NCBI RefSeq assembly: GCF_902488535.1
Contig: NZ_CABTWO010000022.1
Coordinates: forward strand, 1-29,383
Direction: 5' to 3'
Source: an uncultured Mobiluncus sp.
Lineage (GTDB): Bacteria; Actinomycetota; Actinomycetes; Actinomycetales; Actinomycetaceae
DNA length: 29,383 nucleotides
Below are positions 1 through 7,690 of the stretch, piece after piece. A program made the position numbers and the translations under genes. Position 1 is the stretch's first letter; each line of letters opens with the position of its first letter. Under the pieces are notes generated by a model. It was given only the letters and a program-made list of their open reading frames with translations. It ran no database searches and was not told the DNA's origin.

Positions 1-487
1 AACCTGGGTAACAAAATGCTAAGAAAATACCCCCACCCCCGGACACTGTTCACCGCCAGCGAACACCAGCACACCCGACACGAATCCACACACCAGCCAA
101 ACACCAACCCCAGGCACGAACAGAACAACACGAACGACCGATTTCAAACCAAAAAACACGCCATTGCCCCACCAAGCATTTCCAAAACCCCTGGTAGACA
201 CGTTTCCGGAGTGATTGAGTTGCAGCAAACCGAACCCAAATCGGTCACTCGCGCACGCCCGCTAGATTCCCCGGCGTGCAAAAGTGACCCGTACCGGGGT
301 ATCGGGCGCGACCGGAGCAGGGGGGCGACTCAGCGAGAGGCTGGGGGGTGAGCGTTTTGCGACAATAGTCGCGCAAAACGCGAGGGGGCACTCCCCCTTC
401 CGCCGCGAGCGCCCCCAGCGACGAAGCGCCCCCACTAAAACCAATACGACATCAACGCGATGGCTCACTCGCTAACGGGAGGCACTG
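1..487. other. Region without a convincing gene, downstream of rpoD
   Basis: No ORF here looks like a conserved protein. Bases 16-130 are strongly A+C-rich on the plus strand (G+T-rich on the minus strand). The only minus-strand frame there (19-228) encodes a short hydrophobic peptide with no recognisable ribosome-binding site. Bases 290-440 are GC-rich and hold the inverted repeats listed separately. No tRNA fold was seen. The stretch is probably the 3' flank of rpoD and its neighbour outside the window. Confidence 0.5.
352..398. repeat. Two adjacent hairpins downstream of rpoD
   Basis: A perfect 10-bp inverted repeat has arms gcgttttgcg (352-361) and cgcaaaacgc (372-381). An alternative inner stem is gcgac-aata-gtcgc (359-372). 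Just beyond lies a second stem, aggggg-cact-ccccct (383-398). They sit about 90-135 nt past the rpoD stop. Neither is followed by a clear T-run on the minus strand, so this may be a 3'-end processing or pausing structure, not a classic intrinsic terminator. Confidence 0.6.
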
Positions 488-2362
488 TTAGTTCAAGTAA
501 TCACGCAAAGACTGAGAACGAGCCGGGTGGCGCAGCTTGGACATTGTCTTGGCCTCAATCTGGCGGATGCGCTCGCGAGTGACCCCGTAGCGGCGCCCGA
601 TTTCGTCCAAGGTCTTGGGCTGACCGTCCTTGAGGCCGAAACGCATGGCAATAACGCCGGATTCCCGTTCACTCAAGGTGTCCAAAACGCGCTGGAGCTG
701 TTCTTGGAGCATCATGAAGCTGACCGCGTCGGCGGGAACCACTGCTTCGGAATCTTCAATCAAATCCCCGAATTCAGAGTCGCCGTCCTCACCCAGCGGG
801 GTGTGCAAGGAAATCGGCTCGCGACCGTATTTCTGGACTTCCACGACCTTTTCCGGGGTCATCTCGAGCTCTTGCGCCAGTTCGTCCGGGGTGGGTTCGC
901 GTCCCAAATCCTGCAGCATTTGGCGCTGGACACGGGCCAGCTTATTAATGACTTCCACCATGTGTACGGGGATCCGGATGGTGCGCGCCTGGTCCGCCAT
1001 GGCACGGGTGATGGCCTGGCGAATCCACCAGGTGGCGTAGGTTGAGAATTTATACCCTTTGGAGTAATCGAACTTTTCCACCGCGCGAATCAGGCCCAGG
1101 TTGCCCTCTTGAATCAAGTCAAGGAACAACATACCGCGCCCGGTATATTTCTTTGCCAAGGCCACCACCAGGCGCAGGTTTGCCTCCAGCAGGTGGTTCT
1201 TTGCCATTTGTCCGTCTTGCACCACGTAGTGCAGTTCCCGAATCTGTTTCGGAGTCATGGTTTCCTGGCTGGTTTTCAGCAAGTGGTCGGCATACAGCCC
1301 GGCCTCAATCCGCTTGGACAGGTCCACTTCCTGTTCCGCGTTCAACAACGCAACCTTACCGATTTGCTTTAAGTAGTCCTTAACTGGGTCAGAAGTCGCC
1401 CCGGCCACGGTTACTTTTTGAGCCGGTTCGTCCGTGTCGTCTCTCTCCGAAAGCGTGTACTCAGCGCTGGTCGGAGCCTTGGCTTTAGCGCCTGACTTAG
1501 TTTCACTGTCTTTCGGCTTTTCCCCGCCAGAGTCCTCTGCGTCCTCAGATTCCTCAGCGTCTTCCGTTTCCTCGGACTCCTCGGCATCGTCTGAGTCTTC
1601 GTCGTCGCCTTCGAGGTTCTCCAAGTCTTCATCGGCGATTTCGGTATCTTCCAGTTCGCCTTCGTCAGGTTCGTTTTCCTTTTCTTCGGATTCGTCCTCG
1701 ATATCTGCTTCGTCCTCAGCGTCAGGTGCCTGTGCTTCCAAAGACTCTTCGAGCAGTTCCTGATCCTTTGCCGATTTCCCGCTCTTCTTCGTGCTCTTGC
1801 TAGCCGGTTCGGTGCTGGCTTTGGTGGCACGAGTCTTGCGCGCCGGGGTTTTTTCAGCCGCAGCAGCCGGTTTCGTCTTGGTAGCGGTTTTCGCCGTCGA
1901 ACGAGCAGTCGTTTTCGCAGTCGTTTTCGCAGTAGTTTTCCCACCAGTTTTTGCCGTGGTTTTTGCGGTGGCCTTGGCGGGAGATTTCGTGCCAGATTTC
2001 GCGGTGGTTCCGGTTGCCGCTTTCGCAGAAGTCTTTGTGGTCGTTTTTGCGGATGCCTTTGCGGGAGCTTTCGCAGAAGTCTTGGTGGTCGTCTTCGCCG
2101 GAGTCTTGGCACTCGTCTTCGAGGTCGTCTTAGTGGTCTTTGCCGCTGCGCTCTTGGTGCTGGCAGCGGCTTTGGTCTTCACCGAAGACTTGCCTGAAGC
2201 TTTCGTACTCGTCGAAGTTTTTTTCGCCGCCGCAGACTTGGTGGCAGCTTTCCGAGTGGTGGAACCAGTCTTGGTGCCCGCTGCCGCCTTTCTGGCAGTC
2301 TTACGAGTGGAGGCAGAGGTGGTTTCGCCTTGATTTTCAATGGTCTTTTCGCTGGTAGACAC
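488..2362 (-). CDS. rpoD: RNA polymerase principal sigma factor (RpoD/SigA/HrdB type)
   Basis: Primary sigma-70 factor that directs RNA polymerase to housekeeping promoters. The GTG start at 2362 (VSTSEK) is chosen because GAAAGG lies 6 nt upstream; an in-frame ATG at 2410 would add 16 atypical residues with no ribosome-binding site. This gives 624 aa. Residues about 20-200 are a low-complexity Lys/Ala/Thr/Ser tract resembling histone H1 tails. Residues about 200-290 are very acidic (Asp/Glu). The conserved part starts at DPVKDYLKQIG (region 1.2, about 325). Region 2 (NLRLVVALAKKY, FSTYATWWIRQAITRA) begins near 387, region 3 follows, and region 4 with its helix-turn-helix (RRYGVTRERIRQIE) ends in SQSLRDYLN. 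A KAT-rich extension is known in actinobacterial primary sigma factors, but here it fills half of the protein. The gene is divergent from idsA. Confidence 0.97.
   Translation of the reverse strand: MSTSEKTIENQGETTSASTRKTARKAAAGTKTGSTTRKAATKSAAAKKTSTSTKASGKSSVKTKAAASTKSAAAKTTKTTSKTSAKTPAKTTTKTSAKAPAKASAKTTTKTSAKAATGTTAKSGTKSPAKATAKTTAKTGGKTTAKTTAKTTARSTAKTATKTKPAAAAEKTPARKTRATKASTEPASKSTKKSGKSAKDQELLEESLEAQAPDAEDEADIEDESEEKENEPDEGELEDTEIADEDLENLEGDDEDSDDAEESEETEDAEESEDAEDSGGEKPKDSETKSGAKAKAPTSAEYTLSERDDTDEPAQKVTVAGATSDPVKDYLKQIGKVALLNAEQEVDLSKRIEAGLYADHLLKTSQETMTPKQIRELHYVVQDGQMAKNHLLEANLRLVVALAKKYTGRGMLFLDLIQEGNLGLIRAVEKFDYSKGYKFSTYATWWIRQAITRAMADQARTIRIPVHMVEVINKLARVQRQMLQDLGREPTPDELAQELEMTPEKVVEVQKYGREPISLHTPLGEDGDSEFGDLIEDSEAVVPADAVSFMMLQEQLQRVLDTLSERESGVIAMRFGLKDGQPKTLDEIGRRYGVTRERIRQIEAKTMSKLRHPARSQSLRDYLN
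1905..1940. repeat. Three tandem 12-bp repeats inside rpoD
   Basis: Three head-to-tail copies of a 12-bp unit, gcagtcgttttc (1905-1916 and 1917-1928) and gcagtagttttc (1929-1940, one change). They encode the KTTA-type repeats of the sigma factor's basic N-terminal tail. Looser copies continue to about 2110. Such in-frame repeats can vary in number by slippage without breaking the gene. Confidence 0.85.
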
Positions 2363-2409
2363 CGAGAACCTTTCGCATTGAGGGATTGTTTCAAAACGTA
2401 CAAGGCACA

Positions 2410-2417
2410 ATTATAAT
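2410..2417. promoter_or_regulatory. Overlapping back-to-back TATAAT boxes between rpoD and idsA
   Basis: The 97-bp gap between the two divergent starts contains the self-complementary core aattataatt. It reads TATAAT on the plus strand at 2412-2417 and on the minus strand at 2410-2415. No good -35 hexamer lies 16-18 bp upstream in either direction. It is a plausible -10 for rpoD; idsA also has a closer candidate listed separately. Confidence 0.4.
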
Positions 2418-2447
2418 TTCATACTAACAAAATTCCTTGTGACATGG

Positions 2448-2453
2448 TAAATT
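2448..2453 (+). promoter_or_regulatory. Candidate leaderless -10 box for idsA
   Basis: TAAATT ends 6 nt before the idsA ATG, matching the TANNNT pattern and spacing of other genes in this window. This would start the transcript at or next to the start codon. There is no convincing Shine-Dalgarno site. It is the weakest of the five leaderless candidates. Confidence 0.3.
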
Positions 2454-2459
2454 TAGGTC

Positions 2460-3545
2460 ATGCTCGAGGAAATTTCCCTGATAGCTGACGTGCGCTCCGG
2501 TGTTGGCGCTCGCCTAGCTGAACCGTGGAAATATTGCACCAGCAAAGCCCTCACCACCACACAGCTTGACGAGTTTTCCGCACCCACTATCGGATTACTG
2601 AACCGCGGCAAGCGTTTTCGGGCTATCGCCGCCTACATGGGTTGGATTAGCGCCGCTGGCCCCCTCAAATCGGACGAGATTCCCGACCAGCTTCTGGACT
2701 TGGGTGCCAGCCTCGAACTGTTCCAGGCTTCGGCTCTGGTTCATGACGACATCATTGATGAAGCGATGAAACGCCGCGGCCTGCCCTCAGCGCAAATCGC
2801 GTTTATGACTTCTTTCCTCTCGGGCGGACCTCGCTTCGGCGAGTTTGCGGCCATTCTCTGGGGCGATTTGCTCTATGCGGCAGCAAACTCTTACTTTTCT
2901 CAGGCCATCAGCACGCTCTCTAATGAGGATTCCCAAAGGGCCTGCGATTTCTATGTCTCTATGCAAGCTGAAGTTGCTTATGGACAATTCCTCGACCTTT
3001 CCGCTGAAACTCGCGAGATTTCGCCCAATCTGCCGCCGCGCCAACAAGACGCTATGGAGATTATCAAGCACAAGACCGCGCGTTACTCAGTGGTGATACC
3101 GCTGTTGCTGGGGGCCGCACTGCGTGGTGCCAGCGATTCCCTGATAGAACAGTTGGAGGGATTCGCCACTCCCCTGGGTGTGGCTTACCAGTTGCGCGAT
3201 GACGATTTGGGAATTTTTGGCGATCAAGAACTGACCGGGAAACCGGCCGGCGATGATATTCGTTCTGGCAAACGCACGGTACAACTCGCCCTCGCTTGGG
3301 AAATGACTGACGACCAGGGACGGGACTACTTGATGCGCTACTGGGGGGCGCCGGACTTAACTCCGCCTATCATTGACAACATCTGCGCCATCATCACCGG
3401 TTCCGGAGCGCGACGCGCCATTTCCGACCTGATGAATGAGCATCTGGAACAATCCCAGAGATACCTTGACGCCATGCCGTGCGACACGGAAGTGAAACGG
3501 CAGCTCGCGGCTTTCGGGTCCTCCCTGGTGAACCGCGCCAACTAG
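2460..3545 (+). CDS. idsA: Polyprenyl (geranylgeranyl-type) diphosphate synthase
   Basis: Trans-prenyltransferase that elongates allylic diphosphates with isopentenyl diphosphate to make precursors for menaquinone, carotenoid or polyprenyl lipids. The 361-aa length is typical. The GKRFR substrate-binding motif lies near residue 50. The first Asp-rich motif, DDIIDEAMKRRG, is near 96 and the second, DDDLGIFGD, is near 246, followed by the GDDIRSGKRT loop; all catalytic aspartates are present. The ATG at 2460 gives the usual N-terminus. Its position beside the Rv2175c-like gene and pknL matches M. tuberculosis idsA2 (Rv2173). Product chain length cannot be told from sequence reading alone. The stop codon shares the palindrome CTAG with the convergent gene. 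Confidence 0.93.
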   Translation: MLEEISLIADVRSGVGARLAEPWKYCTSKALTTTQLDEFSAPTIGLLNRGKRFRAIAAYMGWISAAGPLKSDEIPDQLLDLGASLELFQASALVHDDIIDEAMKRRGLPSAQIAFMTSFLSGGPRFGEFAAILWGDLLYAAANSYFSQAISTLSNEDSQRACDFYVSMQAEVAYGQFLDLSAETREISPNLPPRQQDAMEIIKHKTARYSVVIPLLLGAALRGASDSLIEQLEGFATPLGVAYQLRDDDLGIFGDQELTGKPAGDDIRSGKRTVQLALAWEMTDDQGRDYLMRYWGAPDLTPPIIDNICAIITGSGARRAISDLMNEHLEQSQRYLDAMPCDTEVKRQLAAFGSSLVNRAN

Positions 3546-3913
3546 AGAGCTAAGGCTCCCGCCACGCGGCGCACAGCTTTCTTGCGTCCCGCCCGCAACG
3601 CGTTCAACGGGGTGTCCCCCAGGCTGTCATCCTCGCTGAGTATCCAGTTCATGGCTTCGGCATCGCTGAATCCGCCGTCGCGCAACAGAATCAGGGTGCC
3701 GCGTAAGACCTCCAGCGGGCCGCGGTAATCCCCTTCAGACTCATCACCCTCCAGGAAAACCTGGGGAATACGCAGTTTTCCATCCTCCGGCGAAGGCAGG
3801 GCCAGCAGGGATACATCCTTCAGCCAGGAGCGAATGACCTTCGCTTCCACGCCCAGATAAGCCGCCGCTTCATTGATAGTCAGCCAGTTATATTCCTTCC
3901 AGATTTCACTCAC
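3542..3913 (-). CDS. Rv2175c-like winged-helix DNA-binding protein
   Basis: A 123-aa protein with an N-terminal helix-turn-helix (residues about 10-35, WLTINEAAAYLGVEAKVIRSWL) and a C-terminal helical half with the family's pattern LEVLRGTLILLRDGGFSDAEAMNWIL. It matches the actinobacterial Rv2175c family. In M. tuberculosis that protein is a DNA-binding substrate of the neighbouring kinase PknL. The pknL homologue here begins 80 bp away and divergently, so the pairing is kept. It ends in a basic tail (RAGRKKAVRRVAGALAL). The target DNA is unknown. The 3' end overlaps the idsA stop by 4 bp. Confidence 0.88.
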   Translation of the reverse strand: MSEIWKEYNWLTINEAAAYLGVEAKVIRSWLKDVSLLALPSPEDGKLRIPQVFLEGDESEGDYRGPLEVLRGTLILLRDGGFSDAEAMNWILSEDDSLGDTPLNALRAGRKKAVRRVAGALAL

Positions 3914-3980
3914 AATGCAAAACTAATGCAAAAAGCGGCGCATCACGGGGAGGGACACAGAAATACCGAGCATTTTAACC

Positions 3981-3986
3981 TAGACT
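3981..3986 (+). promoter_or_regulatory. -10 box (TAGACT) for a leaderless pknL transcript
   Basis: TAGACT is followed by 7 nt (tttgggc) and then the GTG of pknL. No Shine-Dalgarno site precedes the GTG. This -10-to-start distance places transcription initiation at the start codon. Confidence 0.5.
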
Positions 3987-3993
3987 TTTGGGC

Positions 3994-6111
3994 GTGAGTG
4001 ACGCAGAAAAGGAAAATTTTGACGGTACCGGAGCCACGACCGCGGTGCCGGCACCAAAACCGACTTCCACGGGACGCCACTCTAACGGAGAGATGCCTGA
4101 TTCTTTCGCGCCTTCTCTGCCCGCTACCCCAGCTCCTCAAGCCCCGAAAAATCCCCCGGATCGCCTGGTGGGACAGACTATTGATGCCCGTTATGTCATC
4201 GAAAAGCGAATTGCCCGCGGCGGGATGGCTACCGTGTACCGGGCGCGAGACACGCGCCTGGACCGGCCGGTAGCTTTGAAAATTATGTATCCCCACCTGG
4301 CGGAGTCCACGGACTTTGTGGCCCGGTTCCGCCGCGAGGCTCGTGCGGCGGCTAAGCTGACCCATCCCGGCGTGGTAGCGGTGTATGACCAGGGCAGCGC
4401 CCAGGGCTCCAGCTATCTGGTTATGGAACTGATCAAAGGTCCTAACCTGCGTACTTACCTACGTTCGCAGGGCTGCCTGCCGGTAGGCGAAGCCCTCAAA
4501 ATCACCAAAGAAATCCTCCAAGCCCTGGCCGCCGCCCACCGCTCCGGCCTGATTCACCGCGATGTGAAGCCAGAAAACGTGCTGTTGCCGGAAACCGGTC
4601 AGGTAAAGGTCGCCGATTTTGGTTTGGCACGCGCTGCCTCTGAAGTCACCGCCGCCACCACCGGCTCAATCTTGGGGACGGTAGCTTACCTGTCTCCCGA
4701 GACCGTCTCGGGGGCTGCCGCGGATTCCCGCGTAGACGTTTACGCGACAGGCATCATGCTTTTTGAGCTTTTGGCTGGAGTTCCCCCATTTTCCGGCGAT
4801 TCCCCCATCCAAATTGCCTACGCCCACGTGAACAAAGATGTTCCCCACATTAAAGAGACTGAGCCTTGGGTGCCGCAGCCCGTCGACGACCTGATTGCGA
4901 AACTCACGACGCGAGACCCTGCCAAACGGCCTTTGAACGGTGATGCCGCCCTGGAACTGGTCAACCAAACCATTGCCGAGTTGGACCCCACCGAGATGGC
5001 GCTGCGCGGAGATACTCCAGCGGCACCCAGCGCCCCCGATGCAGACTTGGACCAGGAACTGACCCCAACTCTCAACGAAGTTCCGCTGCCTGGCGCCCCC
5101 GGCTCCCCGACGCATCGCAAGTCCTGGTGGAAGCGCCGCCGGGAACGTAAAGCTGGGTCGGCGCTGACCCCCACGACCTCTACGACGCCTGTCGTTGCGC
5201 CCGCTGACGGCGATACAGGTACCTCGCGTAAGAAGCGAGGGCCTGTGATTGCGGCAATAATCGGCGCCTTGGTACTGTTGGCGGCTATCCTGACTTGGTT
5301 CTTTATGTGGGGGCCGGGATCGTTTAGACCCATGGTGGACGTGGTCAATCAACAGTGGCCGGACGCCTCCAAGTCCCTCGCCGCTGCCGATGTACCTTTT
5401 GAACGTGTGGATGTGTTCGACGATAACATTCCCGCTGGTAACGTGGCCCGCACCAATCCGGCGCCCGGTAAACCGCTGGGGCGTTTCCAAACCGCGAAAA
5501 TTTTTGTCTCCAAGGGCATCGAAATGCTGACAATGCCCGATTTGACCGGAAAAACGCGAGAAGAAGCCCTGGAGCTGGTGAAAAAAGCTCGCTTTGACGC
5601 CCCGCAGATCAGCGAGGACTTCCACGACACAGTGCCCCAGGGCCAGGTTTCCGTGCAAGACCCGGCTCCGAATGCCAGCGTAGCGCACAACACGATTGTG
5701 AAAATTACGCTTTCTAAGGGCCGCCAACCCGTTTCAATGCCAGATTTGGTTGGTAAACCGAGCCAGGAGGCCCAAAACGAGTTGACCCGGGTCGGTTTGC
5801 AGCCCCAAGTCACGGAAGATTTCTCGGATAGCGTCCCCAAAGGCAAGGTCATCAGCCAAAGTGTGGCTCCCAACACCACGGTTCACCGGCTGGATCAGGT
5901 GGCCTTGGTGGTTTCTAAAGGCCCGGAAATGGTGGCGGTGCCAAATGTTTTCGGCAAAAACGAAGGTGATGCCCGCGCCGCCCTGGAATCCGCCGGGTTT
6001 ACGGTGAACGTGAAACGGACTTTCGGGGATTCCAAGCGAGTCTTGAACTCCAACCCTGGTGCCGGTACCCAGGCTAAGGTCGGCTCCACGGTGACGATTA
6101 CCCTATTCTGA
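3994..6111 (+). CDS. pknL: Membrane Ser/Thr protein kinase PknL with four PASTA repeats
   Basis: Eukaryote-type Ser/Thr kinase of 705 aa from GTG 3994 (a TTG at 3988 would add two residues). A Pro/Ala-rich leader is followed by a kinase domain (about 68-330) with Gly loop IARGGMATVY, catalytic Lys in VALKIM, HRDVKPEN, and DFG in VADFGLA. A charged juxtamembrane linker precedes one transmembrane helix near 417-438 (AAIIGALVLLAAILTWFFMW). The outside portion has four PASTA units, with later ones starting MPDLTGKT, MPDLVGKP and VPNVFGKN. PASTA domains bind peptidoglycan or lipid II fragments, so it likely senses the cell wall. The M. tuberculosis PknL lacks PASTA repeats while the corynebacterial one keeps them; this gene is of the latter kind. 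The Rv2175c-like gene upstream is the expected substrate. Confidence 0.95.
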   Translation: MSDAEKENFDGTGATTAVPAPKPTSTGRHSNGEMPDSFAPSLPATPAPQAPKNPPDRLVGQTIDARYVIEKRIARGGMATVYRARDTRLDRPVALKIMYPHLAESTDFVARFRREARAAAKLTHPGVVAVYDQGSAQGSSYLVMELIKGPNLRTYLRSQGCLPVGEALKITKEILQALAAAHRSGLIHRDVKPENVLLPETGQVKVADFGLARAASEVTAATTGSILGTVAYLSPETVSGAAADSRVDVYATGIMLFELLAGVPPFSGDSPIQIAYAHVNKDVPHIKETEPWVPQPVDDLIAKLTTRDPAKRPLNGDAALELVNQTIAELDPTEMALRGDTPAAPSAPDADLDQELTPTLNEVPLPGAPGSPTHRKSWWKRRRERKAGSALTPTTSTTPVVAPADGDTGTSRKKRGPVIAAIIGALVLLAAILTWFFMWGPGSFRPMVDVVNQQWPDASKSLAAADVPFERVDVFDDNIPAGNVARTNPAPGKPLGRFQTAKIFVSKGIEMLTMPDLTGKTREEALELVKKARFDAPQISEDFHDTVPQGQVSVQDPAPNASVAHNTIVKITLSKGRQPVSMPDLVGKPSQEAQNELTRVGLQPQVTEDFSDSVPKGKVISQSVAPNTTVHRLDQVALVVSKGPEMVAVPNVFGKNEGDARAALESAGFTVNVKRTFGDSKRVLNSNPGAGTQAKVGSTVTITLF

Positions 6112-6193
6112 GCGAACTCACGCCCGAAGAACCGAGATCTGTCCCCTCGACAACGACTGCCGGGTGAACGCCGCGATGCCAGACAGGCGCTGA

Positions 6194-7618
6194 TTAAAAC
6201 CCCAGCGCCGGGAAGTTCTCTAAGTCCGCCGGTTGGATTCCCGGCTTTGCCTGGGCCAGCATTTGCGCCACTAAGAAAGCCAGTTCCAGGGCCTGTTGGT
6301 GGTTTAGACGCGGATCCACTAAAGTTTCGTAACGGTTGGCAAGGGCGGATTCGTCGATAGTTTCCGTACCGCCAACGATTTCGGTTACGTCCTCGCCCGT
6401 CAGTTCCACGTGAATGCCCCCGGGAATCGTCCCCACGGCCTCGTGCGCGGCAAAGAATCCCCGCACCTCGTCCAGAATCGTCTCAAAGTGACGAGTTTTG
6501 TAGCCCGAACCGGTCTTTACCGTGTTGCCGTGCATCGGATCACACATCCACACCAGAGGAGTGCCGGTGTCTTTGCCGGCCTGCAGCAGGGGGGGAAGTT
6601 TTTCCCGGATATTGCTGGCTCCCATCCGGGTGATGAAGGTCAAACGTCCCGCCAACCCCTCCGGGTTCAACCGTTCCACGAGCCCTTTCACGTCATCAGG
6701 AGTCGAGTTCGGTCCGAGCTTAACTCCCAGCGGATTTTTCACTTGGGACAGCAAAGCCACGTGTGCCCCGTCCACCTGGCGAGTGCGTTCTCCAATCCAC
6801 AGGAAGTGCGCGGAAGTGTCGTACAGATCCCCGCTGATGGAATCCACGCGGGTCAGAGCACTTTCGTATTCTAGGAGGAGCGCTTCGTGCGAGGCATAAA
6901 AATCGGTGGTTCGCAGCGCGTCCGAGGGAACCCCGGTGGCTTTCATAAACTGCATGGCCGCGTCAATCGCAGTAGCCAGGTCGTCGAATTTCGAGTAAGC
7001 CCGGTTGCACATAAAGCCTTTGTTCCACTCGTGAACTCGGCGCATATCCGCGTAACCGCCCTGGGTGAAAGCCCGAATCAGGTTCAGCGTGGCGGCCGAA
7101 TACTGGTAGCAGGACATGAGCCGGCGCGGGTCGGGGGTGCGCGACTCTGCGTTGAACTCGTGTCCGTTGACCGCGTCGCCCCGGTAAGACTCCAAAGTCA
7201 CCCCGTCGCGGGTTTCTGTATCAGAAGAGCGGGGCTTGGCGTATTGGCCTGCCATGCGGCCCATTTTGATGATGGGCAGTCCCCCACCGTAAGCCAGAAC
7301 GACTGCCATTTGCAGGATGGTCTGAATTTTTAGTTTCAGGTGGTCGGCTGTGGACTCCGCGAACGTTTCGGCGCAATCCCCGCCGGTCAGCACGAAAGCC
7401 TCCCCGACGCAAGCTTGTGCCATCAGGTTTTGCAGTTCGTTGACCTCTCCGGCAAAAACCAGTGGCGGGCGCTGTTTCAGAGCGGCACAGACCTCGGTGA
7501 CCTTGGCTGGGTCAGGATAGTGCGGCTGCTGGAAAGCAGCTGCGCCACGCCAGACAGTTTCAAAATCCCGTAGTGTATTCAAGACCATTTCCGCGTTCCC
7601 ACTTCGTGTGTTTGCCAT
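6194..7618 (-). CDS. aroG: Class II 3-deoxy-7-phosphoheptulonate (DAHP) synthase
   Basis: Condenses phosphoenolpyruvate with erythrose 4-phosphate in the first step of the shikimate pathway. The 474 aa match the plant-like class II enzyme throughout: ETVWRGAAAFQQPHYPD near the start, RPPLVFAGEV, GGDCAETF (metal-binding Cys), IIKMGRMAGQYAKPRS, WIGERTRQ, VKLGPNSTPDD, WMCDPMHGNT and GGIHVELTGEDVTE. M. tuberculosis Rv2178c (aroG) occupies the equivalent place after pknL. The ATG at 7618 gives MANTRSG; the upstream GAGCGAGGG could be a ribosome-binding site, and it lies in one arm of a 12-bp inverted repeat. Feedback behaviour cannot be read from the sequence. Confidence 0.97.
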   Translation of the reverse strand: MANTRSGNAEMVLNTLRDFETVWRGAAAFQQPHYPDPAKVTEVCAALKQRPPLVFAGEVNELQNLMAQACVGEAFVLTGGDCAETFAESTADHLKLKIQTILQMAVVLAYGGGLPIIKMGRMAGQYAKPRSSDTETRDGVTLESYRGDAVNGHEFNAESRTPDPRRLMSCYQYSAATLNLIRAFTQGGYADMRRVHEWNKGFMCNRAYSKFDDLATAIDAAMQFMKATGVPSDALRTTDFYASHEALLLEYESALTRVDSISGDLYDTSAHFLWIGERTRQVDGAHVALLSQVKNPLGVKLGPNSTPDDVKGLVERLNPEGLAGRLTFITRMGASNIREKLPPLLQAGKDTGTPLVWMCDPMHGNTVKTGSGYKTRHFETILDEVRGFFAAHEAVGTIPGGIHVELTGEDVTEIVGGTETIDESALANRYETLVDPRLNHQQALELAFLVAQMLAQAKPGIQPADLENFPALGF

Positions 7619-7625
7619 TAAAAGC

Positions 7626-7668
7626 CCTCGCTCCGGGCAACTTTCCTATAGTTTAACCCGGAGCGAGG
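7626..7668 (-). terminator. 12-bp inverted repeat between pfp and aroG (terminator or leader hairpin)
   Basis: Perfect arms cctcgctccggg (7626-7637) and cccggagcgagg (7657-7668) surround a 19-nt loop. On the minus strand the stem is followed by gcttttaATG, a short T-run reaching the aroG start codon. The hairpin could end pfp transcripts. In a read-through mRNA it would cover the aroG ribosome-binding region. The loop contains TAAACT and TATAGG, possible -10 elements for an aroG transcript that would lack the 5' arm. Confidence 0.65.
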
Positions 7669-7690
7669 CAGGCGAGAAAACCTGAAAAAC

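Noticed and set aside
19..228. Minus-strand ORF for a 69-aa hydrophobic, Gly/Val-rich peptide
   Set aside because: The composition follows the G+T-rich strand bias, there is no ribosome-binding site, and the C-terminus is low-complexity. It might be a tiny membrane protein but cannot be supported.
1411..2112. Arg/Pro/Lys-rich 233-aa minus-strand ORF overlapping rpoD
   Set aside because: It is a frame-shifted reading of the repetitive tail with no homology visible.
1434..2333. Long plus-strand ORFs opposite the rpoD tail (Ser-rich and Val/Ala/Phe-rich)
   Set aside because: They are mirror images of the acidic and KAT repeats in rpoD. The minus frame ends in a clear sigma factor, so these are shadows.
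4666..5879. Minus-strand ORFs opposite pknL (353 aa and 176 aa)
   Set aside because: The plus frame is a complete kinase with PASTA repeats; the antisense frames show no domain.
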